A stretch of DNA of 16,748 nucleotides. It comes from an uncultured Gammaproteobacteria bacterium (lineage in GTDB: Bacteria > Pseudomonadota > Gammaproteobacteria > CAJQNE01). Position 1 is the first letter of the stretch, and every line of letters starts with the position of its first letter. The stretch is taken from the NCBI GenBank assembly GCA_905479545.1, contig CAJQNE010000097.1:1-16748 (forward strand). The letters are read 5' to 3'. This document shows positions 1 through 7,524 of the stretch, one piece after another. A model generated the notes under the pieces. The model was not told where the DNA came from and did no database searches. It saw only the letters and a list, made by a program, of their open reading frames with translations. A program made the position numbers and the translations under genes.

Positions 1-58
1 CCAGCAATGCGATACAGAATAGGGTGATTAAGCTGGGTTTTTTTATGGGCAAGTGCAT
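1..58 (-). CDS. Partial: N-terminus of an unidentified exported or membrane protein
   Basis: On the minus strand an ATG at 58-56 opens a frame that runs off the window edge after 19 codons. The peptide reads MHLPIKKPS followed by LITLFCIALL, a short basic N-region and a hydrophobic core typical of a signal peptide or first membrane helix. It lies about 50 bases downstream of pilU on the same strand, so it could be co-transcribed with pilU. There is only a weak GGA upstream of the ATG. Too little is visible to name a family. The call rests on the signal-like composition and the open frame. Confidence 0.45.
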   Translation of the reverse strand, partial: MHLPIKKPSLITLFCIALL

Positions 59-110
59 GAGCAGGTCCGTGTGGTCATCAGGTCGCTGTTCCGAGGGTAA
101 AGCAAGTCAG

Positions 111-1265
111 CTACATTCGCTGCTCTGAATCGTCCGATTCAATCGCGAGGTCACCATGGTCATCAAGCCCCGCACCCGCGTTTTTACCTTCGAGCTTAAT
201 CCGTAGTCGCAGTTCGTTTTGCGAATCGGCATTGCGCATGGCTTCTTCCATGTTAATCAGCCCGGCTTCGTACAGTTTAAACAGGCACTGATCAAAGGTT
301 TGCATACCCATTTCAGTACTTTTTGCCATAACGGGTTTAATACCGCCAACGTCGCCCTTAAATATCATGTCGCTGATAAGCGGCGAGTTAATCAGAATTT
401 CTATCGCGGGTACGCGGCCCTTACCGCCAGCTTTGCGGAGTAACCGCTGAGACATAATTGACTTCAGGTTTAACGACAGGTCCATCAGAAGCTGGTCGCG
501 TTTTTCCTCAGGGAATAAGTTAATAATCCGATCGAGCGCCTGGTTTGAGGAGTTGGCGTGCAGCGTGGCAAGGCAGAGGTGTCCGGTTTCAGCGAAGTTA
601 ATCGCGTGCTCCATGGTTTCGCGGTCACGAATTTCGCCGATAAGGATTACGTCAGGTGCCTGCCGCAGAGTGTTTTTCAGCGCGACGTGCCAGCTCTCGG
701 TATCTACGCCTACCTCGCGCTGCATTACGATGCAGCCACGGTGCGGATGGACGTATTCAATAGGGTCTTCAATGGTAATGATGTGGCCTTTTGAGTTCGC
801 GTTGCGATGGCCTACCATCGCTGCCAGGCTGGTCGATTTGCCTGAGCCGGTTGCGCCCACCATAAGAATCAGACCACGCTTGGTCATCATCAGCTCTTTC
901 ATTATCTCTGGTAGGCCGAGGTCGTCGGCATCAGGAATTTCGGTGTTGATGGTTCGCAATACCGCGCCGCTGTGGCCTTGCTGAATAAAGGCGTTCACCC
1001 GAAAACGGCCAATCTCCTCCGGTGCAATGGCAAAGTTGCATTCGTTGCTCTCGGCAAACTCTTTCCGTTGCCGCTCATTCATTATCGACTTAACCAGTAC
1101 GTCGGCTTGTTCGGGAGTCAGTGACTTTTCAGTGACCGGCTGGACTTCGCCATCTGTTTTTATCGCTGGCGGGAAGCCGGCGGTAATAAATAAATCGGAG
1201 CCATCTTTAGCAATCATTGCCTTGAGCAGCTGATGGACGAAGTTGAGAGCCTGTTCATTGTTCAT
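111..1265 (-). CDS. pilU: Type IV pilus retraction ATPase PilU
   Basis: PilU is a cytoplasmic hexameric secretion-type ATPase that helps PilT to retract type IV pili during twitching, DNA uptake and adhesion. Counting from the ATG at 1265 (384 residues), Walker A GATGSGKS is at 137-144, the Walker B region DVILIGEIRD at 205-214 and the His box TGHLCLATLHAN at 227-238. The N-terminal PAS-like domain occupies roughly the first 100 residues. A GTG nine bases upstream would also be in frame, but AAGTG precedes the ATG at better spacing. The tail after MQTFDQCLFKLYEAG ends in an acidic stretch, as PilU proteins do, and the AIRNLIRE-like motif of PilT is absent. It follows pilT with a 76-base gap, the usual pilT-pilU order. 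Confidence 0.93.
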   Translation of the reverse strand: MNNEQALNFVHQLLKAMIAKDGSDLFITAGFPPAIKTDGEVQPVTEKSLTPEQADVLVKSIMNERQRKEFAESNECNFAIAPEEIGRFRVNAFIQQGHSGAVLRTINTEIPDADDLGLPEIMKELMMTKRGLILMVGATGSGKSTSLAAMVGHRNANSKGHIITIEDPIEYVHPHRGCIVMQREVGVDTESWHVALKNTLRQAPDVILIGEIRDRETMEHAINFAETGHLCLATLHANSSNQALDRIINLFPEEKRDQLLMDLSLNLKSIMSQRLLRKAGGKGRVPAIEILINSPLISDMIFKGDVGGIKPVMAKSTEMGMQTFDQCLFKLYEAGLINMEEAMRNADSQNELRLRIKLEGKNAGAGLDDHGDLAIESDDSEQRM

Positions 1266-1341
1266 AGTGCACACTTATAAATTACGGCTGGAGGGTTAAA
1301 CTTTTGGTTGGCTGCGGGAAGCTAGCTAATTGCTCAGGTGG

Positions 1342-2379
1342 TTACATGAACGATTCTTTGTTTGCTGCTTTCCGACGGGCTTCTTCTTTGGTGACTACGC
1401 CTTTTTGCACGAGTCTCAATAAATCCTGATCCAGAGTTTGCATGCCGTCTTTACCACCGGTTTGAATGGCGGAGTAGAGCTGCGGCACTTTGTTTTCCCG
1501 AATCAGGTTTCGAACCGCCGGCGTGCCCATCATAATTTCATGCGCCGCCACACGACCGCCGCCCTGTTTACGCAGCAGTGTTTGTGAAATCACCGCTTTC
1601 AGTGATTCCGATAGCATCGAGCGAATCATGTCTTTTTCAGCGGCTGGGAATACGTCAACGATCCGGTCAATGGTTTTAGCTGCCGAGCTGGTGTGCAGCG
1701 TGCCGAACACTAAGTGGCCGGTTTCAGCCGCGGAAAGCGCGAGTCGAATGGTTTCCAGGTCGCGCATTTCTCCCACTAGAATTACGTCCGGGTCTTCACG
1801 TAGCGCGGAGCGCAGAGCGTTGTTGAAGCTTAAGGTATCGCGATGCACTTCACGTTGGTTAATCAGGCATTTTTTACTTTCGTGAACAAATTCAATCGGA
1901 TCTTCGACAGTCAATATGTGGCCGTACTCGGTTTCGTTTTTATGGTTCACCATCGCGGCCAGCGTGGTCGATTTACCCGAGCCGGTCGGGCCGGTAACCA
2001 ATACAACTCCGCGCGGTTGGTCGGCAATGCTTTTGAAAATCGCCGGCGCGTTAAGTTGTTCCAGCGTGAGAATAGTTGCCGGAATGGTACGAAATACAGC
2101 GCTGGCACCGCGGGCCTGCACAAAGGCATTCACCCGAAAGCGTGCTAAGCCGGGAATCTCAAACGAAAAGTCAGCTTCCAGTTCGCGCTCATAACCCTTG
2201 CGCTGGCCGTCATTCATAATGTCGTACACCATATCGTGCACGTCACTATGTTCCAGAGCCGGCACGTTAATTCTGCGCATTTCACCATCGACACGAATCA
2301 TCGGCGGAACGCCTGCCGAGAGGTGTAAATCTGAAGCGCCTTGCTTCACGCCAAATGCTAATAGTTGAGCTACGTCCAC
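1342..2379 (-). CDS. pilT: Type IV pilus retraction ATPase PilT
   Basis: PilT is the main motor that depolymerises type IV pili into the inner membrane. The best start is a GTG at 2379-2377, giving MDVAQLLAF and 345 residues, close to the usual 344. AAGGA lies six bases upstream of this GTG, whereas a TTG 24 bases further upstream adds residues not found in the family. Walker A GPTGSGKS is at 130-137, the Walker B region DVILVGEMRD at 198-207 and the His box TGHLVFGTLHTS at 220-231. AVRNLIRE at about 288-295 is the conserved C-terminal motif needed for retraction in PilT. The gene is divergent from yggS, as in pseudomonads. Confidence 0.96.
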   Translation of the reverse strand: MDVAQLLAFGVKQGASDLHLSAGVPPMIRVDGEMRRINVPALEHSDVHDMVYDIMNDGQRKGYERELEADFSFEIPGLARFRVNAFVQARGASAVFRTIPATILTLEQLNAPAIFKSIADQPRGVVLVTGPTGSGKSTTLAAMVNHKNETEYGHILTVEDPIEFVHESKKCLINQREVHRDTLSFNNALRSALREDPDVILVGEMRDLETIRLALSAAETGHLVFGTLHTSSAAKTIDRIVDVFPAAEKDMIRSMLSESLKAVISQTLLRKQGGGRVAAHEIMMGTPAVRNLIRENKVPQLYSAIQTGGKDGMQTLDQDLLRLVQKGVVTKEEARRKAANKESFM

Positions 2380-2390
2380 AGGAAATCCTT
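2373..2390 (-). promoter_or_regulatory. Ribosome binding site fixing the GTG start of pilT
   Basis: Read on the minus strand, AAGGA is followed by TTTCCT and then GTG. This spacing of six bases is near ideal and decides for the GTG at 2379 over the upstream in-frame TTG at 2403. Confidence 0.7.
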
Positions 2391-2443
2391 GTAAGCTGAG
2401 CAATTACTTACCAACTTAGCCCAAACCGGCAATTAACGAAACC

Positions 2444-3130
2444 ATGAGCAGTATAGAAACACGTTATTCCGAGCTAACTGAGCATATTCGGGAATTATGC
2501 GACAAGTACAATCGGCCGCCCGCGCAGCTGTTAGCCGTTAGCAAAACCAAGCCGTTGGCCGATATTCAGGCCTTGTATTCTGCCGGGCAGCGGTCGTTCG
2601 GTGAGAATTATTTGCAGGAAGCGGTAGAAAAAAAGAACCACTTGCTTTCCGCCGGCTCCGCTGACGATATTCAATGGCATTTCATCGGCCCGCTGCAATC
2701 CAACAAAACCAAGCTGGCCGCCGAGAATATGTGCTGGGTGCAAACGGTCGACCGGCTGAAAATTGCCCGTCGACTCAGCGAGCAGCGACCCGGGCAGATG
2801 CCGCCGTTGAATGTACTGGTACAGGTGAATATTAGTGGTGAGGAGAGTAAGTCGGGAGTTCCTTCAGCAGAAGTACCTGCTTTGCTCGGCCAAATTGCTG
2901 AGCTGCCCCGGTTACGGTTACGAGGGCTAATGGCGATACCGGCACCCGCTGAAGGGTTAGAGGCTCAGAGGCAGCCGCTGCGGGCTATGCGGTTGTTGTA
3001 CGAGCAACATGCGCAGACATACGATTTTGACACGCTGTCGATGGGCATGAGTAGCGACATGGAAGCCGCTATCGCTGAAGGTAGTACGAAGCTGCGAGTG
3101 GGCACTGCGCTGTTTGGCGAGCGAAAATAA
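2444..3130 (+). CDS. yggS: YggS/PLPBP pyridoxal phosphate homeostasis protein
   Basis: This is a cytoplasmic PLP-binding protein of the alanine-racemase-like TIM-barrel fold that buffers pyridoxal phosphate and influences amino-acid and keto-acid pools; it has no known catalysis. The PLP-lysine motif AVSKTKP is at residues 31-37, with K34 matching the E. coli lysine. GENYLQEA (53-60), WHFIGPLQSNK (78-88), the VNIS strand and the late GMSSDMEAAI motif are all family signatures. Length 228 is typical. It starts at ATG 2444 with only a weak purine-rich leader. It is divergent from pilT and upstream of proC, a very common neighbourhood. Confidence 0.95.
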   Translation: MSSIETRYSELTEHIRELCDKYNRPPAQLLAVSKTKPLADIQALYSAGQRSFGENYLQEAVEKKNHLLSAGSADDIQWHFIGPLQSNKTKLAAENMCWVQTVDRLKIARRLSEQRPGQMPPLNVLVQVNISGEESKSGVPSAEVPALLGQIAELPRLRLRGLMAIPAPAEGLEAQRQPLRAMRLLYEQHAQTYDFDTLSMGMSSDMEAAIAEGSTKLRVGTALFGERK

Positions 3131-3178
3131 GTAATCGGTACTGATCGTCGTTCTCTGGTCACGCTTGAAACTGACGAA

Positions 3179-3197
3179 ACTGGTCATATTTACCAGT
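3179..3197. repeat. Short inverted repeat between yggS and proC
   Basis: ACTGGT and ACCAGT are arms around a 7-base loop. There is no T tract, so it is not a convincing terminator. It lies in a 154-base gap that otherwise holds only a possible proC promoter. It could be an operator half-site pair or chance. Confidence 0.25.
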
Positions 3198-3235
3198 GCA
3201 TGTTTATCAGTGAAATTGTGCAGTAACAGTGTCGG

Positions 3236-3241
3236 TATACT
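3236..3241 (+). promoter_or_regulatory. Possible -10 box for proC-yggT
   Basis: TATACT matches the sigma-70 -10 consensus in five of six positions and lies about 44 bases before the proC ATG. No good -35 hexamer is present at 16-18 bases upstream, so the call is weak. The 154-base spacing after yggS makes an internal promoter plausible. Confidence 0.3.
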
Positions 3242-3284
3242 TTGGCGCTGAATTGAAAGCTGAAATTCCAACCAACGAGGCTCT

Positions 3285-4148
3285 ATGCAAAACCTGAAAA
3301 TTGGCTTTATCGGCGGTGGCAACATGGCCAGTAGCCTTATTGGCGGTCTATTAGCCGACGGTGTTCCTGCGGAGCGTATTTACGTCGCCGAACCCCATTC
3401 TGAATCGCGTGCCAGGTTGGCTGCGGACTATCGGGTACACGTGACCGAATCGAATGCTGAACTGGCCGAAAGCTGCGATGTAATTGTATTGGCGGTAAAG
3501 CCGCAGATGCTAAAAACCGTTTGCGACGGCATCGCAGATTCGGTGAAAAAGCAGCTGATTATCAGTATTGCCGCTGGCTTGCGTAGTGACGCTATTGGCC
3601 GCTGGTTAGGTCGTGACGTGGCTATAGTCCGCTGTATGCCGAATACGCCATCGTTGGTGCAGTGTGGCGCCGCCGGCTTGTTTGCGAATGCCAAAGTGAA
3701 CGCCGAGCAGCGTGATGTAGCTGAGTCGCTAATGCGGGCAGTCGGATTGGCCGTTTGGGTGGATAGCGAAGATTTATTGGATGCCGTAACCGCCGTTTCG
3801 GGCTCAGGCCCGGCGTATTTCTTCTTGTTTATTGAGGCCATGCAAGCCACCGGCCGGGAGCTTGGTTTGAGCGATAAAGCCGCTAGCTTACTTACCTTGC
3901 AAACCGCGATGGGTGCCGCTCGCATGGCTTTGGAAAGCGACGACGATGCCGCAACGTTGCGCCGCAAAGTAACCTCGCCAAATGGTACTACTGAGCAGGC
4001 AATCACCAGCTTTGAAGCGGCAGGGCTGCGAGACATCGTCGGTGACGCGCTTACTGCAGCTCGTGACCGCTCTATTTCGCTATCGCAGGAGCTGGCCGGG
4101 CCGGCGCGATTGGAAAAAGACTCAACCGGAGAAACAACCGCACAATGA
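3285..4148 (+). CDS. proC: Pyrroline-5-carboxylate reductase ProC
   Basis: It catalyses the last step of proline synthesis, NAD(P)H-dependent reduction of 1-pyrroline-5-carboxylate to proline, in the cytoplasm. The N-terminal Rossmann motif GFIGGGNMA is at residues 7-15, AVKPQ at 70-74, RCMPNTP at 116-122 and the helical dimerisation domain signature SGSGPAYFF at 172-180. VTSPNGTT is at 229-236. Length is 287 against about 270 in most homologues; the extra residues are a polar tail ending in TGETTAQ. GAGG precedes the ATG. The stop overlaps the yggT start by four bases (ATGA), which implies translational coupling. Confidence 0.96.
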   Translation: MQNLKIGFIGGGNMASSLIGGLLADGVPAERIYVAEPHSESRARLAADYRVHVTESNAELAESCDVIVLAVKPQMLKTVCDGIADSVKKQLIISIAAGLRSDAIGRWLGRDVAIVRCMPNTPSLVQCGAAGLFANAKVNAEQRDVAESLMRAVGLAVWVDSEDLLDAVTAVSGSGPAYFFLFIEAMQATGRELGLSDKAASLLTLQTAMGAARMALESDDDAATLRRKVTSPNGTTEQAITSFEAAGLRDIVGDALTAARDRSISLSQELAGPARLEKDSTGETTAQ

Positions 4149-4705
4149 ACAGTTATCTCGCCAACCCAATATTATTTTTGCTGCAAACGCTCGGCACTTT
4201 GTATATCACCGCGGTAATGCTGCGATTATTGCTGCCGCTGGTGAACGCAGATTTTAATAACCCGATTAGCCAGTTTGTGGTGCGTATAACGGCCAAGCCA
4301 CTGCATTTGTTGCGGCGGGTAATTCCGCCCGTAGGCAATATTGATTCTGCGGCGATAGTGTTGATGGTTGTTCTGCAGGCGTTGCTGCTTTTTGCCTTGC
4401 TGGCCCTGCAGGGTGTCACTGTCAGCCCGATGTATTTAGCCGTTTGGACAGTCACAGGCTTAATACACACCTTTCTGAATCTGATGTTCTTCGCCATCAT
4501 TATTATTGCGTTAATGAGTTGGGTGAATCCTGATCCGTATAACCCGATGATGCGAATTCTGTCGCAAATAACCGCGCCGATAATGGACCCGATCCGGAAG
4601 GTCATACCTTCGTTCGGTGGCCTGGATATTTCGCCTATATTCGCGATTCTTGCGATTCAGGTGCTGAAGATGCTTATTCCCCCACCGTTTGTGCCGTTAG
4701 GCTAA
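4145..4705 (+). CDS. yggT: YggT family integral membrane protein
   Basis: This is an inner-membrane protein with two tandem YGGT repeats, linked in some bacteria to osmotic tolerance and cell-envelope or division processes; the exact role is not settled. Repeat one spans about residues 27-75, with FNNPISQFVVRIT and then PLHLLRRVIPP. Repeat two spans about 125-172, with YNPMMRILSQIT and then PIMDPIRKVIPSFGGLDISP. Four hydrophobic stretches are visible, near 8-32, 68-92, 96-126 and 162-180. The ATG lies inside the proC stop region, with a 4-base overlap. The yggS-proC-yggT order is widely conserved. Confidence 0.94.
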   Translation: MNSYLANPILFLLQTLGTLYITAVMLRLLLPLVNADFNNPISQFVVRITAKPLHLLRRVIPPVGNIDSAAIVLMVVLQALLLFALLALQGVTVSPMYLAVWTVTGLIHTFLNLMFFAIIIIALMSWVNPDPYNPMMRILSQITAPIMDPIRKVIPSFGGLDISPIFAILAIQVLKMLIPPPFVPLG

Positions 4706-4767
4706 CCGCTACGCGCTAGCCTCGTTGGTAAAATGCCCCGCTCGTTGGCCGATGTGGTGTTAATTTC

Positions 4768-5151
4768 TTGATCTACTGGACCCTGTTCTTCACCGCTTTT
4801 GCCTCAGCCACGGTGTTGCCCGGTGCGTCTGAAGTGGTGTTGCTGGCGGCTATTCGTAATGGTGGCCACGGTCTTTTTTGGTTGTGGTTTATAGCCACGG
4901 TCGGCAATACCTTGGGGAGTGGTGTTAGCTGGCTGATGGGCCGCTATTTCCTCCATTGGCAGCATAAAAAATGGTTTCCGGTTACGCCCGAAAAAATGGC
5001 GCGGGCGCAGAGGCTATTTAATGAAAAGGGTCGATGGACGCTGCTGTTAACCTGGTTGCCTATAGTGGGCGATGGCCTGGCGGTGGCGGCGGGTTTACTT
5101 CGGGTGCCGTGGCCGCTGTTTTTGCTGTTATTGAATTCCTTTATAGTTTGA
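4768..5151 (+). CDS. YqaA-like (DedA/SNARE-associated superfamily) membrane protein, short C-terminus
   Basis: This is a small inner-membrane protein resembling E. coli YqaA, a distant member of the DedA-like group; its function is not established. The matching pattern is FASATVLPGASEVVL (11-25), GNTLGSG (46-52), GR-F before a basic loop, and LLLTWLPIVGDGLAVAAGLLRV (92-113). It starts at TTG 4768, since an in-frame stop at 4729-4731 and the lack of an ATG leave no better choice, and the ribosome site is poor. The protein ends at residue 127 with LLNSFIV. The GKALRY-type segment and last helix part that usually follow are missing, and neither other frame just downstream restores them. It may be a shortened, possibly impaired, copy. 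Confidence 0.75.
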   Translation: MIYWTLFFTAFASATVLPGASEVVLLAAIRNGGHGLFWLWFIATVGNTLGSGVSWLMGRYFLHWQHKKWFPVTPEKMARAQRLFNEKGRWTLLLTWLPIVGDGLAVAAGLLRVPWPLFLLLLNSFIV

Positions 5152-5203
5152 CCTGTTTGTGATCAATCCCTGTCAACTTCCAACGAACCTAAAGGACAGC
5201 AAT

Positions 5204-5782
5204 ATGAAAGGCCCAGCTCCCGTAGAAGTAGAAATTTCCAAACTGCTCAGCGATCGTCGCAGCCCGTATGCGTTTGATCCTGAGAGGGATGTGAGCGAGA
5301 CGGATATGCGGGCACTAATGGAGGCGGCCCGATGGGCTGCATCGGCCAGTAATATTCAGCCTTGGCGCTATATCGTCGGCGTGAGAGGCCGCAGTGATGA
5401 AGTGCGTGAGCGGGTGCACAGCGTGCTGCTGGGCGGCAATCAACCCTGGACAGCCAATGCCCCGGTTTTGATTCTTACTGTGGTAAATACCGAAAACGAC
5501 GGCAAGCCGAATGTTTCAGCTGAACACGATATGGGCTTGGCGTCGGCGCAGTTGACGGTGGAAGCGACTGCTCGTGGCTTGGTAGTGCATCAAATGGCAG
5601 GGGTGGATCTCGCTGCGGCGAATGCCGAGTTCGGCATTGCTAAACCTGAGCGAGTGCTCACTGCCTTGGCGGTTGGCTATCAAGCCAGCGCGGAGGTGAT
5701 TCCGGAAAACTATGCACGGCGCGATGAAGCACCTCGCACACGTAAATCTATTGACGACATGATTGTTGTCGGCAGCTTATAG
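5204..5782 (+). CDS. Nitroreductase-family FMN oxidoreductase
   Basis: This is a probable cytoplasmic FMN-dependent NAD(P)H oxidoreductase of the nitroreductase fold; the natural substrate cannot be read from the sequence. RRSPYAFDP (18-26) and AARWAASASNIQPWRY (41-56) form the N-terminal FMN-binding region, and HDMGLASAQLTVEATARGL (108-126) is the central helix of the fold. Length 192 is normal for the shorter members. The ATG at 5204 is chosen because AAAGGA lies seven bases upstream; the longer in-frame opening at 5159 adds a non-conserved leader. It is followed by a separate glutathione S-transferase gene about 100 bases away, which suggests a detoxification theme. Confidence 0.88.
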   Translation: MKGPAPVEVEISKLLSDRRSPYAFDPERDVSETDMRALMEAARWAASASNIQPWRYIVGVRGRSDEVRERVHSVLLGGNQPWTANAPVLILTVVNTENDGKPNVSAEHDMGLASAQLTVEATARGLVVHQMAGVDLAAANAEFGIAKPERVLTALAVGYQASAEVIPENYARRDEAPRTRKSIDDMIVVGSL

Positions 5783-5807
5783 CCCGGTCAATCAGTCCTA
5801 ACTAGGT

Positions 5808-5832
5808 GCTGGTGGGTGATATGCTCACCAGC
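5808..5832. terminator. Weak stem-loop between the nitroreductase and GST genes
   Basis: GCTGGTG pairs with CACCAGC, and wobble pairs extend the stem inward. No T tract follows, so it may be a factor-dependent or simply structural element. It is the only structure seen in the 97-base gap. Confidence 0.3.
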
Positions 5833-5879
5833 CGCGCCATCTCCGACCGTCAGGTCATATTTAACCAACAGAGTCCGCT

Positions 5880-6554
5880 ATGCTGACACTTCATCATCTC
5901 GAATATTCTCAGTCTTTCCGCATTCTTTGGTTATTGGAGGAGTTGGGCATGGAGTACACACTCAAGCTCTACGAGCGGGATAGTAAATCTTCGCTGGCGC
6001 CCGCTGACTACAAGGCCATTTCGCCATTAGGCACGTCGCCGGTTATCACTGATGGCGACGTGGTTTTGGCTGAAACCAATGCCATTGTCGACTACATTTT
6101 GGATAAACCGGGTAGCGATCGACTGCGGCCAGCGGCAGGTAGCCCGGCCCGCACCCGATACCTGTTTTGGTTTCATGCGGCGCAGGGCAGTATGCAGCCA
6201 ATGATGACCTTTAATATTGTGTTGAACGTCGTTAAAACCCGTGTGCCGTTTTTCCTCCGGCCGATAATTGGTACGGTTTTTAGCCAAATTCTGTCGGGGT
6301 TTGTGCAGCCACGAATGGTGGCTTTGCTGAACCAGGCGGAGAAAGACCTGGCTGACGGCCCGTGGTTTGCCGGTTCGGAATTAACCGCTGCGGATATCGT
6401 GCTGAGCTATTCAATGGAGTCTGCCAGCATGCGCGGGTATATCACCGATAAACACCCCAACTGTCAGACTTGGCTCAAGCGGGTGTACGACAACAAGGCG
6501 TACAAAGTGGCGCAGCAAAAAGACGGCAAGCCGAGTGCGGCGTTTCCTGTTTAG
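5880..6554 (+). CDS. Glutathione S-transferase
   Basis: This is a cytosolic two-domain GST that conjugates or reduces electrophiles with glutathione; its substrate is unknown. The thioredoxin-like N-domain starts LTLHHLEYSQSFRILWLLEEL, with a candidate catalytic serine at 10 or 12. It continues with SPLGTSPVI, holding the cis-proline at 54, and LAETNAIVDYIL at 63-74, where the usual ES of the glutathione site is ET. The all-helical C-domain includes the FAGSELTAADIVLSY motif that forms the conserved GST folding box. Length 224 is typical. The start is ATG 5880; the leader holds no strong ribosome site. It is the last gene before the convergent moaC. Confidence 0.92.
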   Translation: MLTLHHLEYSQSFRILWLLEELGMEYTLKLYERDSKSSLAPADYKAISPLGTSPVITDGDVVLAETNAIVDYILDKPGSDRLRPAAGSPARTRYLFWFHAAQGSMQPMMTFNIVLNVVKTRVPFFLRPIIGTVFSQILSGFVQPRMVALLNQAEKDLADGPWFAGSELTAADIVLSYSMESASMRGYITDKHPNCQTWLKRVYDNKAYKVAQQKDGKPSAAFPV

Positions 6555-6568
6555 ACCTCACTACAAAG

Positions 6569-6638
6569 CCGTTCATGCTGAGCTAGTCGAAGCACCGCTA
6601 GGGTTCTGGCTGTCCTTCGACTAGCTCAGGGTGAACGG
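6569..6638. repeat. REP-like palindromic repeat in a convergent gap
   Basis: Two 24-base arms, 6569-6592 and 6615-6638, are inverted copies with 22 of 24 matches around a 22-base loop. The arms start CCGTTCA and contain TGAGCTAGTCGAAG, the type of dispersed palindrome common in intergenic DNA of proteobacteria. It sits between the convergent stops of the GST gene and moaC, where it may act as a two-way transcript end or RNA stabiliser. The rest of 6555-6697 shows nothing else. Confidence 0.75.
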
Positions 6639-6697
6639 TGTAGGGAGTAAGCCCTTTTAGCTTGGTTTTCAATAGCGTGCGTAGCCTCAGTGGAGAG

Positions 6698-7183
6698 CTA
6701 GTCGTTCTCTAACTCCGGCTCCCGCCGCCATTCGCCGGATTTGCCACCGTACTTATGTTCCAGCTGCACAGCAGAAATAACCATGCCCCGATCAACCGCC
6801 TTGCACATATCGTAAATGGTGGCGAGCGCGACCTGGCAGGCCATTAACGCCTCCATCTCAATACCCGTTGGGGCTGTGGTCTCACAGCGTGCGGTGCATT
6901 CAATGCCGTCGCTTAGTGCGGTGAAGTCGAGCACTACTTTGGTCAGCGGAATAGGGTGGCAGAGCGGAATAAGTTCGGCAGTGCGTTTGCTGGCCATAAT
7001 GCCGGCTATGCGGGCAATAGCCAGCACGTCGCCCTTCTTGTGGCCGCCCTGTTGTATCAGCGCCAGCGTTTCTGGCTGCATCGTAATACGACCGCTCACT
7101 ACCGCCGCACGTTTGCTGGCGGGTTTGTCGCCAATATCCACCATTTGTGCCTCGCCGCTGGTGGTAAAATGCGTTAGCGTCAT
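6698..7183 (-). CDS. moaC: Cyclic pyranopterin monophosphate synthase MoaC
   Basis: Working after MoaA, MoaC converts 3',8-cyclo-7,8-dihydro-GTP into cyclic pyranopterin monophosphate in molybdenum cofactor synthesis. The diagnostic motifs are LTHF and MVDIGDK near the start, KKGDV (49-53, K50), ASKRTAELIPLCHPIPLTKV (64-83), TGIEMEAL (106-113) and IYDMCKAVDRGM (123-134). D125 and K128 match catalytic residues of the family. KYGGKSG near the end is also conserved. Length 161 is normal. AAGGGA precedes the ATG by about eight bases. It is divergent from moaD-moaE rather than in one operon with them, and no moaA is in view. Confidence 0.97.
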   Translation of the reverse strand: MTLTHFTTSGEAQMVDIGDKPASKRAAVVSGRITMQPETLALIQQGGHKKGDVLAIARIAGIMASKRTAELIPLCHPIPLTKVVLDFTALSDGIECTARCETTAPTGIEMEALMACQVALATIYDMCKAVDRGMVISAVQLEHKYGGKSGEWRREPELEND

Positions 7184-7278
7184 ACTGTTTGTCCCTTGGA
7201 TTTAAAGCGGCTGGTTGTCGCCAGTGTAGGTCACGTCATCATCGCCAACAAACCACGTTACGAAAAAATCAGTTTCTT
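7184..7278. promoter_or_regulatory. Divergent control region between moaC and moaDE
   Basis: These 95 bases separate the two divergent molybdopterin transcription units and must hold both promoters or link to them. No clear -10/-35 pair, and no molybdate or ModE-like operator, was identified with confidence. The region contains CTGG and CCAG half-arms around a short loop. Confidence 0.4.
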
Positions 7279-7524
7279 ATGAGCAATTCCCAACCCATTG
7301 AAGTGTTATTTTTTGCCTCGCTCTGCGAGCAAACCGGTCGTGACTCGGCGACGCTGGATGCCAGCCTTGCCGCCACAGTAGCGGATGTTTGGCAACAGCT
7401 TTGCCCGACTCTCGACATGCCGGTAAATACCTTGATGGCAGTGAACCAGATAAATGCGAAGGCGGACTCGGCAGTGGCCGGCGGTGATGAGGTGGCATTC
7501 TTTCCGCCAGTGACGGGGGGGTAA
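7279..7524 (+). CDS. moaD: Molybdopterin synthase sulfur carrier subunit MoaD
   Basis: This is a ubiquitin-like small subunit of molybdopterin synthase whose C-terminal glycine is thiocarboxylated and donates sulfur to MoaE. It has 81 residues with VLFFASLCEQTG near the start, VAVNQ-type strand LMAVNQ in the middle, GDEVAFFPPV near the end and the required C-terminal Gly-Gly. The ATG at 7279 gives the normal length; the open frame upstream is not conserved in character. The last three sense codons lie in a run of seven G bases (7515-7521). The stop TAA shares its last A with the moaE ATG. The ribosome site is weak and A-rich. Confidence 0.94.
   Translation: MSNSQPIEVLFFASLCEQTGRDSATLDASLAATVADVWQQLCPTLDMPVNTLMAVNQINAKADSAVAGGDEVAFFPPVTGG
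7515..7521 (+). repeat. Seven-G homopolymer at the moaD end / moaE start
   Basis: Seven consecutive G bases encode the end of Thr and the two C-terminal glycines of MoaD and lie three bases before the moaE ATG. A gain of one G would remove the moaD stop and place moaD in frame with moaE. Confidence 0.9.

Noticed and set aside
553..984. A 143-codon open frame on the plus strand inside pilU
   Set aside because: It is the complement of the strongly conserved ATPase core of PilU; its translation shows no domain and is the usual shadow of a conserved gene.
3428..4036. A 202-codon minus-strand frame inside proC
   Set aside because: It is antisense to the conserved ProC sequence, has low-complexity Ser/Ala composition and no ribosome site, so it is treated as a shadow.
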